This document shows positions 1 to 6,781 of a DNA stretch of 21,402 bases, piece after piece (within the stretch, counting starts at the first letter, position 1; every line of letters starts with the position of its first letter). Both the position numbers and the translations under genes were made by a program. This DNA is from Euryarchaeota archaeon UBA91. Lineage in GTDB: Archaea > Thermoplasmatota > Poseidoniia > Poseidoniales > Poseidoniaceae. The DNA lies in assembly GCA_002499705.1 (NCBI GenBank), contig DAMU01000093.1:1-21402 (forward strand), read 5' to 3'. Below the pieces are notes generated by a model. That model ran no database searches. It saw only the letters and a list, made by a program, of their open reading frames with translations, and was not told the DNA's origin.

Positions 1-75
1 TTGAGTGAGTGGATTTCCTTAGGACAGAGTAATAAAATATGGATTTTGAGTTAGAATTACCGAAGTCTGCTTAGC

Positions 76-81
76 GGGGTG
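76..81 (+). promoter_or_regulatory. Ribosome binding site of the ABC ATPase
   Basis: GGGGTG lies six bases before the ATG at 88 and only overlaps the in-frame GTG at 79, so it favours the ATG as the start. The match to an archaeal anti-Shine-Dalgarno sequence is partial. Confidence 0.5.
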
Positions 82-87
82 TATTCA

Positions 88-882
88 ATGGATCAGACGC
101 TCCTCGAACTTCAAGGTCTCTCTGTTGGGTACTCGACCCCTCTCATTGAAGAAATTAATTTGAGTATCAAACCCGGTGAAGTGATTGCAATTGTTGGCCC
201 ATCTGGAATTGGTAAGACAACGCTACTGCGAACAATTAGTGGCCTTGTTCGACCACTTGGTGGAAAAACGATAATGAATGTCGAAAAGCGAGGTGGGCTG
301 GGTTATATCCCACAGAAGTTAGGGCTTGTACGCCACGCGAGTGTTGAACACAACATTGCCTTGGGTGCAATGTCCTCCTCAAAGATCCTTCAACAACTTT
401 CTTTTTTCCGAACCACAGCCATTGTGGCTTTTTTGTCTTCATTAGCAGGTTCTTTTTTCCAAATGCCTTTCAGTACCATTTTCCTCCCCTTTAGCGCTCT
501 TGTCGTTTTGATTCTAACCATCATTTCTCAGTGGACTCTCAATTTTGAAAAGCAGACAACAGTGTGGGATTCGATGAAGGCGGTACAACTCACCGAAAAG
601 CGATATGAGCCTGTTCGCCGTCTCTCGGGGGGTCAACAACGCCGTGTTGCCACTGCCCGAACCTTGGCGCAGTCGCCCTCCCTCATTATCGCCGATGAGT
701 TCTTGAGCGAATTGGATGAGGAGAACGTCGAAATTGTTATTCAAGCGATTATGAACCTTATAAAACAAGGCAGTTCTCTGGTCATGGTTGAACACAATTT
801 TCAGCGAGCAAAGAAACTGGCGAATAGAATTTGGATGGTTTCTGATGGGAAAATTACAGAAGAGGTGATTGGGGATGAGTGA
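88..882 (+). CDS. PhnC-like ABC transporter ATP-binding protein with an internal hydrophobic insertion
   Basis: Nucleotide-binding subunit that should power import of a phosphonate- or phosphate-ester-like solute through the permease encoded next. In a 264-residue protein counted from the ATG at 88, the Walker A motif GPSGIGKTT is at 37-45, the Q-loop Gln at 76, the signature LSGGQQ at 179-184, Walker B IIADE at 200-204 with catalytic Glu204, the D-loop at 207-210 and the H-loop His at 236. All catalytic motifs are intact. PhnC proteins carry a short insert after a G-A-L/M-S segment; here that site is enlarged and holds two hydrophobic stretches at about 111-124 and 128-149, which could form a membrane hairpin. 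The PhnC assignment rests on that insert position and on the PhnE-like neighbour. No substrate-binding protein is visible; it may lie left of the window. An in-frame GTG at 79 is the alternative start. The 3' end overlaps the permease gene by eight bases. Confidence 0.85.
   Translation: MDQTLLELQGLSVGYSTPLIEEINLSIKPGEVIAIVGPSGIGKTTLLRTISGLVRPLGGKTIMNVEKRGGLGYIPQKLGLVRHASVEHNIALGAMSSSKILQQLSFFRTTAIVAFLSSLAGSFFQMPFSTIFLPFSALVVLILTIISQWTLNFEKQTTVWDSMKAVQLTEKRYEPVRRLSGGQQRRVATARTLAQSPSLIIADEFLSELDEENVEIVIQAIMNLIKQGSSLVMVEHNFQRAKKLANRIWMVSDGKITEEVIGDE
862..869 (+). promoter_or_regulatory. Strong ribosome binding site of the permease gene
   Basis: GAGGTGAT, inside the last codons of the ATPase gene, is an excellent match to the archaeal anti-Shine-Dalgarno sequence and lies five bases before the ATG at 875. 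This rules out the TTG at 869 as start and indicates translational coupling. Confidence 0.65.
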
Positions 883-1828
883 TTCTGAAAATCCAGTTGA
901 TACCTTTCAAGGTTTTCTCCAAGTGTTGAAAAGCTTTCAAATTCTAATCATACTGACTGCTCTTACTGGTCTTGCCCTTCTGGTTACCAACGGCATGATT
1001 GATGGCGATTGGGGTCGGTTATCCGGTGGATGGACGAATGTCAAGATTTTCTTGAGCGAAAGTTTACCACCTGATTGGAAGGTAATCGAGGCTCGTTCTT
1101 ACCCCGTCTGTGAACAAGACATAGAATTTTTCTGCTCAACTGCCTATATTGGTATGCTTGAAACCATCAAGATTGCTTTTGTTGCAACTGTTTTCGGATT
1201 CATCGGGGCAATTCTTCTCTCTTCACTTGCTGCACGCAACCTCTCCCCAACCTGGCTTTCCATTTTGGTTCGAATTATTCTTTCAGCAATGCGAAGTCTC
1301 CCAAGTCTCATTTGGGCGATTCTCTTTGTAATCGTGGTTGGCTTAGGTCCGCTTGCAGGAGTCTTAGCAATGACCTTCTATACCATTGGATATCTTGGAA
1401 AATTGCAATATGAAGCCATAGAGGGCATGGAAAGCGCTCCGCTGGAAGCCAGTAGAGCAACCGGACTTTCTCACCCTGAAATTTTCACAAATGTGGTGAT
1501 TCCTCAAACCGGGAATCACCTTCTCAGTCAGATGATGTTCATGTTTGAATACAATGTTCGGCATGGTTCGGTCATTGGTATTGTAGGTGCTGGCGGGATT
1601 GGACATTTCATCAACAATTACCTGAAACTTTTGATGTATAGCAGAGTCTTTGCCTTACTTATCATCATCTTTGTGGTCGTTGTTATCATCGATCTTCTTT
1701 CAATGGCAATTCGCTCTTTCGTCAACGACCAAGGTGACGTACGAAGGCCTTCATGGTTTACTGTCCTGCTACCGGGGAACTATGCTGCTGATATTCATCA
1801 TGGTTCAGTCGCTGAAGAAGAATCTTGA
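875..1828 (+). CDS. PhnE-like ABC transporter permease
   Basis: Membrane permease of a binding-protein-dependent importer, 317 residues. One membrane span lies near 22-39, followed by an extracytoplasmic loop with the PhnE-like PPDW motif (65-68), then further spans from about 98. The cytoplasmic EAA-type coupling loop is recognisable (EGMESAPLEASRATG), as is the downstream VIGIVGAGGIG motif typical of PhnE. The extracytoplasmic loop carries two cysteines, Cys79 and Cys87, in an insert that PhnE proteins I know do not share; a disulfide there is an inference. The start overlaps the ATPase gene by eight bases, so the two form one transcription unit. Substrate could be phosphonate, phosphite or another phosphorus compound; the sequence does not decide. 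The gene ends six bases before the convergent winged-helix gene. Confidence 0.83.
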   Translation: MSDSENPVDTFQGFLQVLKSFQILIILTALTGLALLVTNGMIDGDWGRLSGGWTNVKIFLSESLPPDWKVIEARSYPVCEQDIEFFCSTAYIGMLETIKIAFVATVFGFIGAILLSSLAARNLSPTWLSILVRIILSAMRSLPSLIWAILFVIVVGLGPLAGVLAMTFYTIGYLGKLQYEAIEGMESAPLEASRATGLSHPEIFTNVVIPQTGNHLLSQMMFMFEYNVRHGSVIGIVGAGGIGHFINNYLKLLMYSRVFALLIIIFVVVVIIDLLSMAIRSFVNDQGDVRRPSWFTVLLPGNYAADIHHGSVAEEES

Positions 1829-1834
1829 GACGAT

Positions 1835-2050
1835 TCACTCAGCGGCGATATGCAATGACCCATCCTTGTAATACACTTGAATGCGGTCAGGGACTTTACG
1901 AGTTAATGCTGCGACTGCTTCATAGACAACGTCTTCCTTGACTTTGAATGACTTTGCAGCTTTTGGCGTAGACCAAGCGACGGTTTCAAAATCTGATTGT
2001 CGAATCCATTCAAAGATTCGTGCCTCAAGTTCAGTTAATTCCTCCGCCAT
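1835..2050 (-). CDS. Small winged-helix-like protein
   Basis: A 71-residue protein of unknown role. The sequence reads as a short helix (ELEARIFEWIRQ), a second helical part around residues 30-48, and a C-terminal strand pair (RIQVYYKDGSLHI), the order expected of a winged-helix fold; this is a fold guess from pattern only. The start is the ATG at 2050; a longer reading to 2155 would overlap gpsA and has low-quality N-terminal sequence. There is no Shine-Dalgarno sequence before 2050. The gene lies 64 bases downstream of gpsA on the same strand, so it may be the last gene of the endonuclease IV-gpsA unit. It could be a small DNA-binding regulator or a protein-interaction module. Confidence 0.6.
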   Translation of the reverse strand: MAEELTELEARIFEWIRQSDFETVAWSTPKAAKSFKVKEDVVYEAVAALTRKVPDRIQVYYKDGSLHIAAE

Positions 2051-2114
2051 GAACAACGCAGGGCGACTACCCTCAAAACAGCACCGCTTCAATTTCAGTA
2101 GAAATCCTGAGGAC

Positions 2115-3113
2115 TCATTGAATGGCGACCATTCTTCTGCAGCACTCTTCTGCATCTATGTAACCGTCAAGCAGAGTGTTGAGCGCCTTTGTGAACGGGA
2201 TTTCAATTCCAAAATCTTCCGCACGTTCTCCAAACATTCGAGCAGCACGAACACCCTCTGCAACCATGTGCATTTCTTTGAGCGCTTGTTCTAAAGTGAG
2301 TCCTGTCCCTAATTTCTCCCCCATCGATCTGTTTCTCCCGTGGGGAGAGGTTGCGGTAACGTACAAATCGCCTAGTCCTGCAGGTCCAAAGGCAACCTCT
2401 GCCTTTGCTCCTAATTGAGGCAAAAGAAGGCAACCTTCCTTGAATCCAGCCATGAAAATTGCTGCTTTGAGATTGTCTCCTCCCAGTGTTCCGATTTGTT
2501 TCAATCCATCAACCAGCCCGCATGCAAGTGCGACGACATTTTTGAACGCCCCCCACAATTCAGCACCTCCTGGGTCTGCTGCAGGATGTAAAATGAAGGT
2601 TTGAGTTGTCAATGTCGTCGCGAGTTTTTGCGCCACTGATACATCCTCACTGGCGACAAGGGCAGTGGTCATCACTCCACCAGCGGCTTCTGGAGCAATG
2701 GTTGGACCGGTTACGACAGCCAAAGTGTTGTTTTTGCCTGCATCGTTCAACTTTTGTTGAATTGCTTCGGAAATGAGCTTATTTCCATCAGCCAAACCCT
2801 TTGCCAAATCCAGCAAGACATGGCCGGGCCGAAGGTGGGGTATGATTTGGTCAACAACACTGAGAATGACCGAAGAGGGGACTGCTAAAACGATGATTTC
2901 GACTCCTTCCAAGGCTTCTTCAATATGCATAGTCGCTTCAAGCCCCTCTACTGGATGGTTTGGGAGATACTTTGCATTGACAGAATCCATAGTGATTGAT
3001 TCATAGACTTCTTGTTCAATGGTCCAACCCTTGACATTGTGGTTGTCTGCTAGCCACATACGAGCAATCGCAGTGCCCCAATTTCCTAAACCTAAAATCG
3101 CAATGTGTGCCAT
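2115..3113 (-). CDS. gpsA: NAD(P)-dependent glycerol-3-phosphate dehydrogenase
   Basis: Interconverts dihydroxyacetone phosphate and sn-glycerol 3-phosphate in the cytoplasm; in bacteria this supplies the phospholipid backbone. The 332-residue protein has the usual length for GpsA. The dinucleotide-binding motif GLGNWG is at 8-13, the AKGL motif with Lys105 follows, then the GPTIAPE segment at 136-142, catalytic Lys191 in FKNVVAL, GLGDLYVT at 246-253 and the RNRS motif at 260-263. All match bacterial-type GpsA, not the archaeal glycerol-1-phosphate dehydrogenase, which is an unrelated family. The start is the ATG at 3113, immediately before the Rossmann motif; an in-frame ATG 30 bases upstream adds an unlikely leader. 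In an archaeon this enzyme bears on which glycerol phosphate stereoisomer builds the membrane. A catabolic role cannot be excluded. Confidence 0.93.
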   Translation of the reverse strand: MAHIAILGLGNWGTAIARMWLADNHNVKGWTIEQEVYESITMDSVNAKYLPNHPVEGLEATMHIEEALEGVEIIVLAVPSSVILSVVDQIIPHLRPGHVLLDLAKGLADGNKLISEAIQQKLNDAGKNNTLAVVTGPTIAPEAAGGVMTTALVASEDVSVAQKLATTLTTQTFILHPAADPGGAELWGAFKNVVALACGLVDGLKQIGTLGGDNLKAAIFMAGFKEGCLLLPQLGAKAEVAFGPAGLGDLYVTATSPHGRNRSMGEKLGTGLTLEQALKEMHMVAEGVRAARMFGERAEDFGIEIPFTKALNTLLDGYIDAEECCRRMVAIQ

Positions 3114-3210
3114 AGAGAACAAGCGATACGCTGTCCACTTCACTTATCTTAATTGCCACTACAAGATGGTATGTTGATGCGTTTTTGAAAGGTAAACAAT
3201 GCTATCAAAC

Positions 3211-4386
3211 TCAAAAGAGGTCATCATCGTCCTCTTCATCGAGGTCGAAAACACTGTTGTCTTCTTCTGCCTTCTTGGCAGATGCCTTTTTCTTCGCTGC
3301 TGATTTTTTAGCAGGTGCCTTTTTCTTGGCAGGTGCTTTTTCAACGGGCTTTTCTTCGACAGGCTCTTCTTTTGTTTCTTGCTCAGCGACTTTTTCTCGA
3401 AGTTTTGCTTGCTCTTGTTCCCGAGCAGCCAATGCAGCAGGTGTCGTTCCGGTTTGTGCAGCAAGTGCTCTGCGACGGTCTTCACGTGCTTTGCGTTCAA
3501 GTTGACGATGCCGAGATTTTTCGATGCTTTGCAACATATACATTGCATCGTGCTCCAAGAGTGGAGAATCCGAAATGAGGGTAATGTCCAACCAGCCACC
3601 GTCTTCGACAATGAACTCAGCGAGTGGCTCAAAGTTGAGATCTGACTTCTTGATTTGAGTGTAATGCATAGCGTTACCAGAACGGTGCTCAACACCAGAG
3701 AAGTGGCAATAAAATTCCTTTGTTCCGATTGTTTCTCGCACTTCGTCAAACAGTTCACCGTAGTCTTCAGAGGTTCGCATTTTTCCATGACCTCGGGCGT
3801 GAATGTGTGCGATGTTGAGTACTGGAATCGTACCTTCAACGTGGTTAACAACTTCCAACACTTCTTCTAAACTGCCCCACAATTCTTGACGACCCGATGT
3901 TTCAACACCAATCTTCGATGGAGTTCCATCTTTAATCCATGGGAATACGGGGAACTCATCTTCATCATCATGCCAGATTTCATGAACACGGTCGACGATT
4001 CCAGCAAAAACATTTGCAACTTGTTCATTCGCTGCGCTTCCAGGATGCATACCGCCATAATGCCCGGCGTGTAGTGTGATGTGTCGGGCGTTTATCGTTC
4101 GTGCAGCCTGCAAAGTTGTTTCAATTTTGGTCATTGAACGACCACGTTCAACTCGATTCCCGAGCAGTTCTGAATAGTAGGGTCCGTGGATATTCATCTC
4201 AAATTCAGTTTTGTTCGCCAAGACGCCGGCTTGCCAGTATTGCTCAAAATGTTGAGGAGCGACCATGCGCACTGTTTGGACTTCCATTGTTTCAAGTCCA
4301 AGAGAGATAATATCGTCCATTCCTTCGACGATAGTACGACCTTTACACGACAAGGGCACACCTGCAGGTCCGAGTTTAATTGGCAT
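3211..4386 (-). CDS. nfo: Endonuclease IV-like AP endonuclease with Lys/Ala-rich and acidic C-terminal tail
   Basis: A TIM-barrel metalloenzyme of the AP endonuclease 2 family, expected to cut DNA at abasic sites in base-excision repair. The archaeal-type start LGPAGVPLSCKG is clear. Likely metal ligands are His67 (IHGPYY), His106/His109 (LHAGHY), Glu162 (VETSG), His194/His196 (AHIHARG), His228 (CHFSG) and His241. Two positions differ from the E. coli ligand set in my alignment by eye: Asn191 where Asp179 is expected and Asp273 where Glu261 is expected. The barrel ends near residue 286; a charged helical stretch (287-340) follows, then a PAKKKAPAKK-type tail at 351-372 that resembles histone H1 tails, and an acidic end at 373-391. 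The 391-residue length exceeds the usual 280 or so because of this tail. The gene starts the minus-strand unit and is divergent from ribB. Confidence 0.85.
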   Translation of the reverse strand: MPIKLGPAGVPLSCKGRTIVEGMDDIISLGLETMEVQTVRMVAPQHFEQYWQAGVLANKTEFEMNIHGPYYSELLGNRVERGRSMTKIETTLQAARTINARHITLHAGHYGGMHPGSAANEQVANVFAGIVDRVHEIWHDDEDEFPVFPWIKDGTPSKIGVETSGRQELWGSLEEVLEVVNHVEGTIPVLNIAHIHARGHGKMRTSEDYGELFDEVRETIGTKEFYCHFSGVEHRSGNAMHYTQIKKSDLNFEPLAEFIVEDGGWLDITLISDSPLLEHDAMYMLQSIEKSRHRQLERKAREDRRRALAAQTGTTPAALAAREQEQAKLREKVAEQETKEEPVEEKPVEKAPAKKKAPAKKSAAKKKASAKKAEEDNSVFDLDEEDDDDLF

Positions 4387-4510
4387 AATTCACATCCCCG
4401 CAGGAACAACCCAAGGGTCTTCCTATGATAACCCCTTTCGCTTGGCTGTCCGGCAAAATTCCTTTTTTTCCAGAGTCCATCGTAAGGTTATTGCATACGA
4501 CCCTTGATGA

Positions 4511-4529
4511 ACTCCCGTAACGGGGGAGT
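4511..4529 (+). promoter_or_regulatory. Hairpin masking the ribB ribosome binding site
   Basis: ACTCCC at 4511-4516 can pair with GGGAGT at 4524-4529 across a seven-base loop. The right arm is part of the GGGGGAG Shine-Dalgarno sequence (4522-4527) of ribB, whose ATG is at 4533. Pairing would hide the ribosome binding site. The stem is seen in the sequence; a regulatory role is inference. No FMN riboswitch (RFN) motifs are recognisable in the 146-base intergenic region. Confidence 0.45.
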
Positions 4530-4532
4530 AAC

Positions 4533-5240
4533 ATGGACGAACAAGTTAAGGCTGCAATTAGTGCCTTTCAAAATGGGATGCCAGTGTGCTTATTTGACTC
4601 TGAGAAAAGGGAAGGAGAGACCGATTTACTGTTCCCAGCTCAACATGCCGGACCGGCTACAATGCGACAACTTCGGATGGATTGTGGTGGACTTTTATTC
4701 CTTGCAATCGGTCATGAAATTGGAGAATTATTTTCCCTACCTTTCCTTCAAGACCTCCATACACAGAACTCACTCACCGAACAATTCCCAGTTCTCAATC
4801 ATCTGGTGACCAATGATTTGCGATACGACGCTCGCTCAGCGTTTACTCTTTCATTGAATCACCGTGAAACATACACTGGCATCACTGACCACGACCGAGC
4901 CCTCACAACGCAAAGATTTGCTTTACTGTCCGCAGAATTAACAGAAGCGGGAATTTCTGGAATGGATGCTCAAGAGGCGTTAGGAAAAGAGTTTCGAACT
5001 CCAGGCCACATACCTGTTTGTCGTGAGACTGAAGGCGGATTATCAAGAAGGCAAGGACACACTGAACTGGCTGTTGGACTTTCTCGTCTTGCCGGCATGA
5101 CGCCTGTTGTTATTGGGGCGGAAATGCTGCAAAGCGATGGTGATTATGCCCTTTCAGTCGACGATGCTCGGCAATGGGCGAAACAACGCGATATCCCTTT
5201 TCTAACAGGTGCTCAACTGATTGACGCGCTGAATTCTTGA
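4533..5240 (+). CDS. ribB: 3,4-dihydroxy-2-butanone 4-phosphate synthase
   Basis: Converts ribulose 5-phosphate to DHBP plus formate, the four-carbon precursor of the riboflavin xylene ring. The stand-alone 235-residue protein lacks a GTP cyclohydrolase II domain. The acidic substrate and metal loop REGETD is at 26-31, an His-Arg pair at 110-111 is followed by TGIT, and the conserved TPGHI (156-160) and QGHTELAVGLSRLAG (174-188) segments are intact. The late GAEML segment resembles archaeal RibB, where CE.. is usual. The ATG at 4533 follows a GGGGGAG Shine-Dalgarno sequence that can be buried in a hairpin. It is the first gene of the flavin operon, with ribL 65 bases downstream. Confidence 0.92.
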   Translation: MDEQVKAAISAFQNGMPVCLFDSEKREGETDLLFPAQHAGPATMRQLRMDCGGLLFLAIGHEIGELFSLPFLQDLHTQNSLTEQFPVLNHLVTNDLRYDARSAFTLSLNHRETYTGITDHDRALTTQRFALLSAELTEAGISGMDAQEALGKEFRTPGHIPVCRETEGGLSRRQGHTELAVGLSRLAGMTPVVIGAEMLQSDGDYALSVDDARQWAKQRDIPFLTGAQLIDALNS

Positions 5241-5295
5241 AAGCATGCATAATTCATGCCGGTAAAACCTTGAGGGACTATACTTTCACATCAAC

Positions 5296-5301
5296 AGGTG
5301 A
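5296..5301 (+). promoter_or_regulatory. Ribosome binding site that sets the ribL start
   Basis: AGGTGA lies four bases before the ATG at 5306. It selects this ATG over a TTG at 5237 that would add 23 residues and overlap ribB. Confidence 0.6.
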
Positions 5302-5305
5302 GCAC

Positions 5306-5755
5306 ATGAAGCGAGTCATGGCGGTCGGAGTTTTTGATCTTCTTCATGCGGGCCATTTGCATTATTTAGAGCAGGCCAAATCGCTTGGCGACGCACTCAC
5401 TGTTGTTGTAGCTCATGACGATACAGTTCGAATGCGCAAGCATGAACCTGTGACTGGCCAAGATTTGCGCCGAAGAATGGTTGAAGGGTTGAAACCCGTA
5501 GATAGCGCCATCATTGGTAACCCTCCAGAAGTACCTATCTTCGACATTTTGCCCAAAGTAAAACCTGATGTTATTGCGTTGGGGTATGACCAAGAACATG
5601 CAGAAGACCGAATACGTTCCAAACTGGAGCAACTTGGGTATGGGCACATTCAAGTTATTCGCGTTGAAGGCCTTTCTGATGATTTAGACGGAACGCGTAA
5701 AATTATTGCGCGTATTCTTCAACTTTCTTCGCAGTCTAAGGAGAGTGATGCTTGA
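5306..5755 (+). CDS. ribL: Archaeal-type FAD synthetase (FMN adenylyltransferase), RibL family
   Basis: Transfers AMP from ATP to FMN to make FAD, the last step of flavin cofactor synthesis. The 149-residue protein matches the length of the Methanocaldococcus jannaschii RibL. The nucleotidyltransferase HxGH motif is HAGH at 14-17 after VGVFDLL; the archaeal signatures EGLKPVDSAIIG and KPDVIALGYDQ are clear. The characterised archaeal enzyme has two conserved cysteines near its C terminus; this protein has no cysteine at all. The stop codon overlaps the ribE start (TGATG), so translation is probably coupled. A glycerol-3-phosphate cytidylyltransferase is the main alternative for this fold, but the operon context supports FAD synthesis. 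Confidence 0.88.
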   Translation: MKRVMAVGVFDLLHAGHLHYLEQAKSLGDALTVVVAHDDTVRMRKHEPVTGQDLRRRMVEGLKPVDSAIIGNPPEVPIFDILPKVKPDVIALGYDQEHAEDRIRSKLEQLGYGHIQVIRVEGLSDDLDGTRKIIARILQLSSQSKESDA

Positions 5756-6360
5756 TGTTTACAGGTATTGTTCAAGGGACCGGTTCCATTCTTCAGATTG
5801 AATCTAAAGAAGCCATACACACGTTAACAATCGACTTGCCCAATACTCAAGACTTGAACACGGGTGCAAGCGTTTCAGTCGACGGCGTTTGCCTTACTGC
5901 AGTCTCTATACAAGGTCAAAAGGTATGTTTTGATGTAATTACCGAAACGCTAACTCGCACCACGCTTGGTCAACTTACCGTTGGACAGCAAGTCAATATT
6001 GAACGTTCGTTGAAATTCGGTGATGAAATCGGCGGGCATTTACTTTCTGGACACATTATGGCAACCGGAATTGTTCATTCAAAGACCAAACGTGGTGAAG
6101 GATTTGATTTTACAATCCGCATTCCTGAGGATATTCGAAAATACGTTATGGAGAAAGGATACATCGCTGTAGATGGCATTTCTCTCACCGTCGGTGAAGT
6201 TCGAGAGGGGGTGTTTTCTCTGCACATTATTCCTGAAACACTTCGTTTAACGACGTTGCTTAGCAAAGAGGTTGGAGATGCAGTCAACCTTGAAATCGAT
6301 TCAACGACACAAACCATTGTTGCTACGGTCGAGCGTGTTCTTGAAGAAAAAAGGAGTTAA
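5755..6360 (+). CDS. ribE: Riboflavin synthase, alpha-chain (bacterial) type
   Basis: Dismutates two 6,7-dimethyl-8-ribityllumazine molecules to riboflavin and a pyrimidine that is recycled. The 201-residue protein is a tandem of two lumazine-binding beta barrels (about 1-95 and 97-190), starting with the diagnostic MFTGIVQG and containing GGHLLSGH between the barrels. This is the bacterial/fungal enzyme, not the pentameric archaeal RibC that is related to lumazine synthase. The start is the ATG at 5755, which overlaps the ribL stop by one base; an AAGGAG lies 11 bases upstream. It forms the final carbon-skeleton step of the operon, between ribL and ribH. The gene symbol follows the bacterial ribE/ribC usage, which varies between species. 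Confidence 0.93.
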   Translation: MFTGIVQGTGSILQIESKEAIHTLTIDLPNTQDLNTGASVSVDGVCLTAVSIQGQKVCFDVITETLTRTTLGQLTVGQQVNIERSLKFGDEIGGHLLSGHIMATGIVHSKTKRGEGFDFTIRIPEDIRKYVMEKGYIAVDGISLTVGEVREGVFSLHIIPETLRLTTLLSKEVGDAVNLEIDSTTQTIVATVERVLEEKRS

Positions 6361-6364
6361 TGAA

Positions 6365-6763
6365 ATGCCAAATATTGCCCTCGTATGCGGTTCGTTCCAT
6401 CGCGATCTTATCGAACAAATGCTTGATTATGCACGACAAGAATCTGTACAGCATGAACTTGAAGTCGTTGACGTTGTATGGGTTCCAGGTGCTATGGAAG
6501 TACCGCTTGCAGTCGATCGTCTATTAGCGGATGATGGAATAGAGGGTGTTGCATGTCTGGGTATCATCGAAAAAGGCCAGACACAGCATGGACTCGCTAT
6601 GGGTCAAGCAGTCATCAAATCCATTATTGAATTACAATTGGTTCATGAAAAACCAGTTGGTTTGGGAATCATTGGACCTGGTGCAGAACCCGAGCATATC
6701 GGGCCTCGATTGGAACCGCATGCTCGTGCCGCAGTTGCAGCAATCTCTTCGATGCTAAGATGA
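6365..6763 (+). CDS. ribH: 6,7-dimethyl-8-ribityllumazine synthase
   Basis: Condenses DHBP from RibB with 5-amino-6-ribitylaminouracil to form lumazine, the substrate of riboflavin synthase. The 132-residue protein shows the expected pattern: aromatic Phe11 in GSFHRDL, PGAMEVPLA at 41-49, the phosphate and base loop EKGQTQHG with catalytic His75, and GIIGPGAEPEHIGPR. It is a little shorter than most bacterial enzymes and close to archaeal RibH. The start is the ATG at 6365, with AAGGAG at 6351-6356 eight bases upstream. It follows ribE by four bases. Confidence 0.92.
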   Translation: MPNIALVCGSFHRDLIEQMLDYARQESVQHELEVVDVVWVPGAMEVPLAVDRLLADDGIEGVACLGIIEKGQTQHGLAMGQAVIKSIIELQLVHEKPVGLGIIGPGAEPEHIGPRLEPHARAAVAAISSMLR

Positions 6764-6781
6764 CACGAGCAAGGTGCTTCT

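Noticed and set aside
30..41. AT-rich TATA-like sequence upstream of the ABC transporter.
   Set aside because: It resembles an archaeal TATA box only loosely and no transcript start can be inferred.
1..54. A short open frame running in from the left edge and ending at TAG 52-54, possibly the end of a binding-protein gene.
   Set aside because: Seventeen codons with no recognisable motif; the other two frames also have stops close to the edge, so the true upstream gene end cannot be chosen.
1938..2294. A plus-strand frame of 118 codons over gpsA and the winged-helix gene.
   Set aside because: It is antisense to two better-supported genes and shows no motif.
3159..3851. A long minus-strand frame with many Lys, Ser and Leu.
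   Set aside because: It lies within the endonuclease IV gene in another frame; its low-complexity part is the shadow of the Lys/Ala tail codons.
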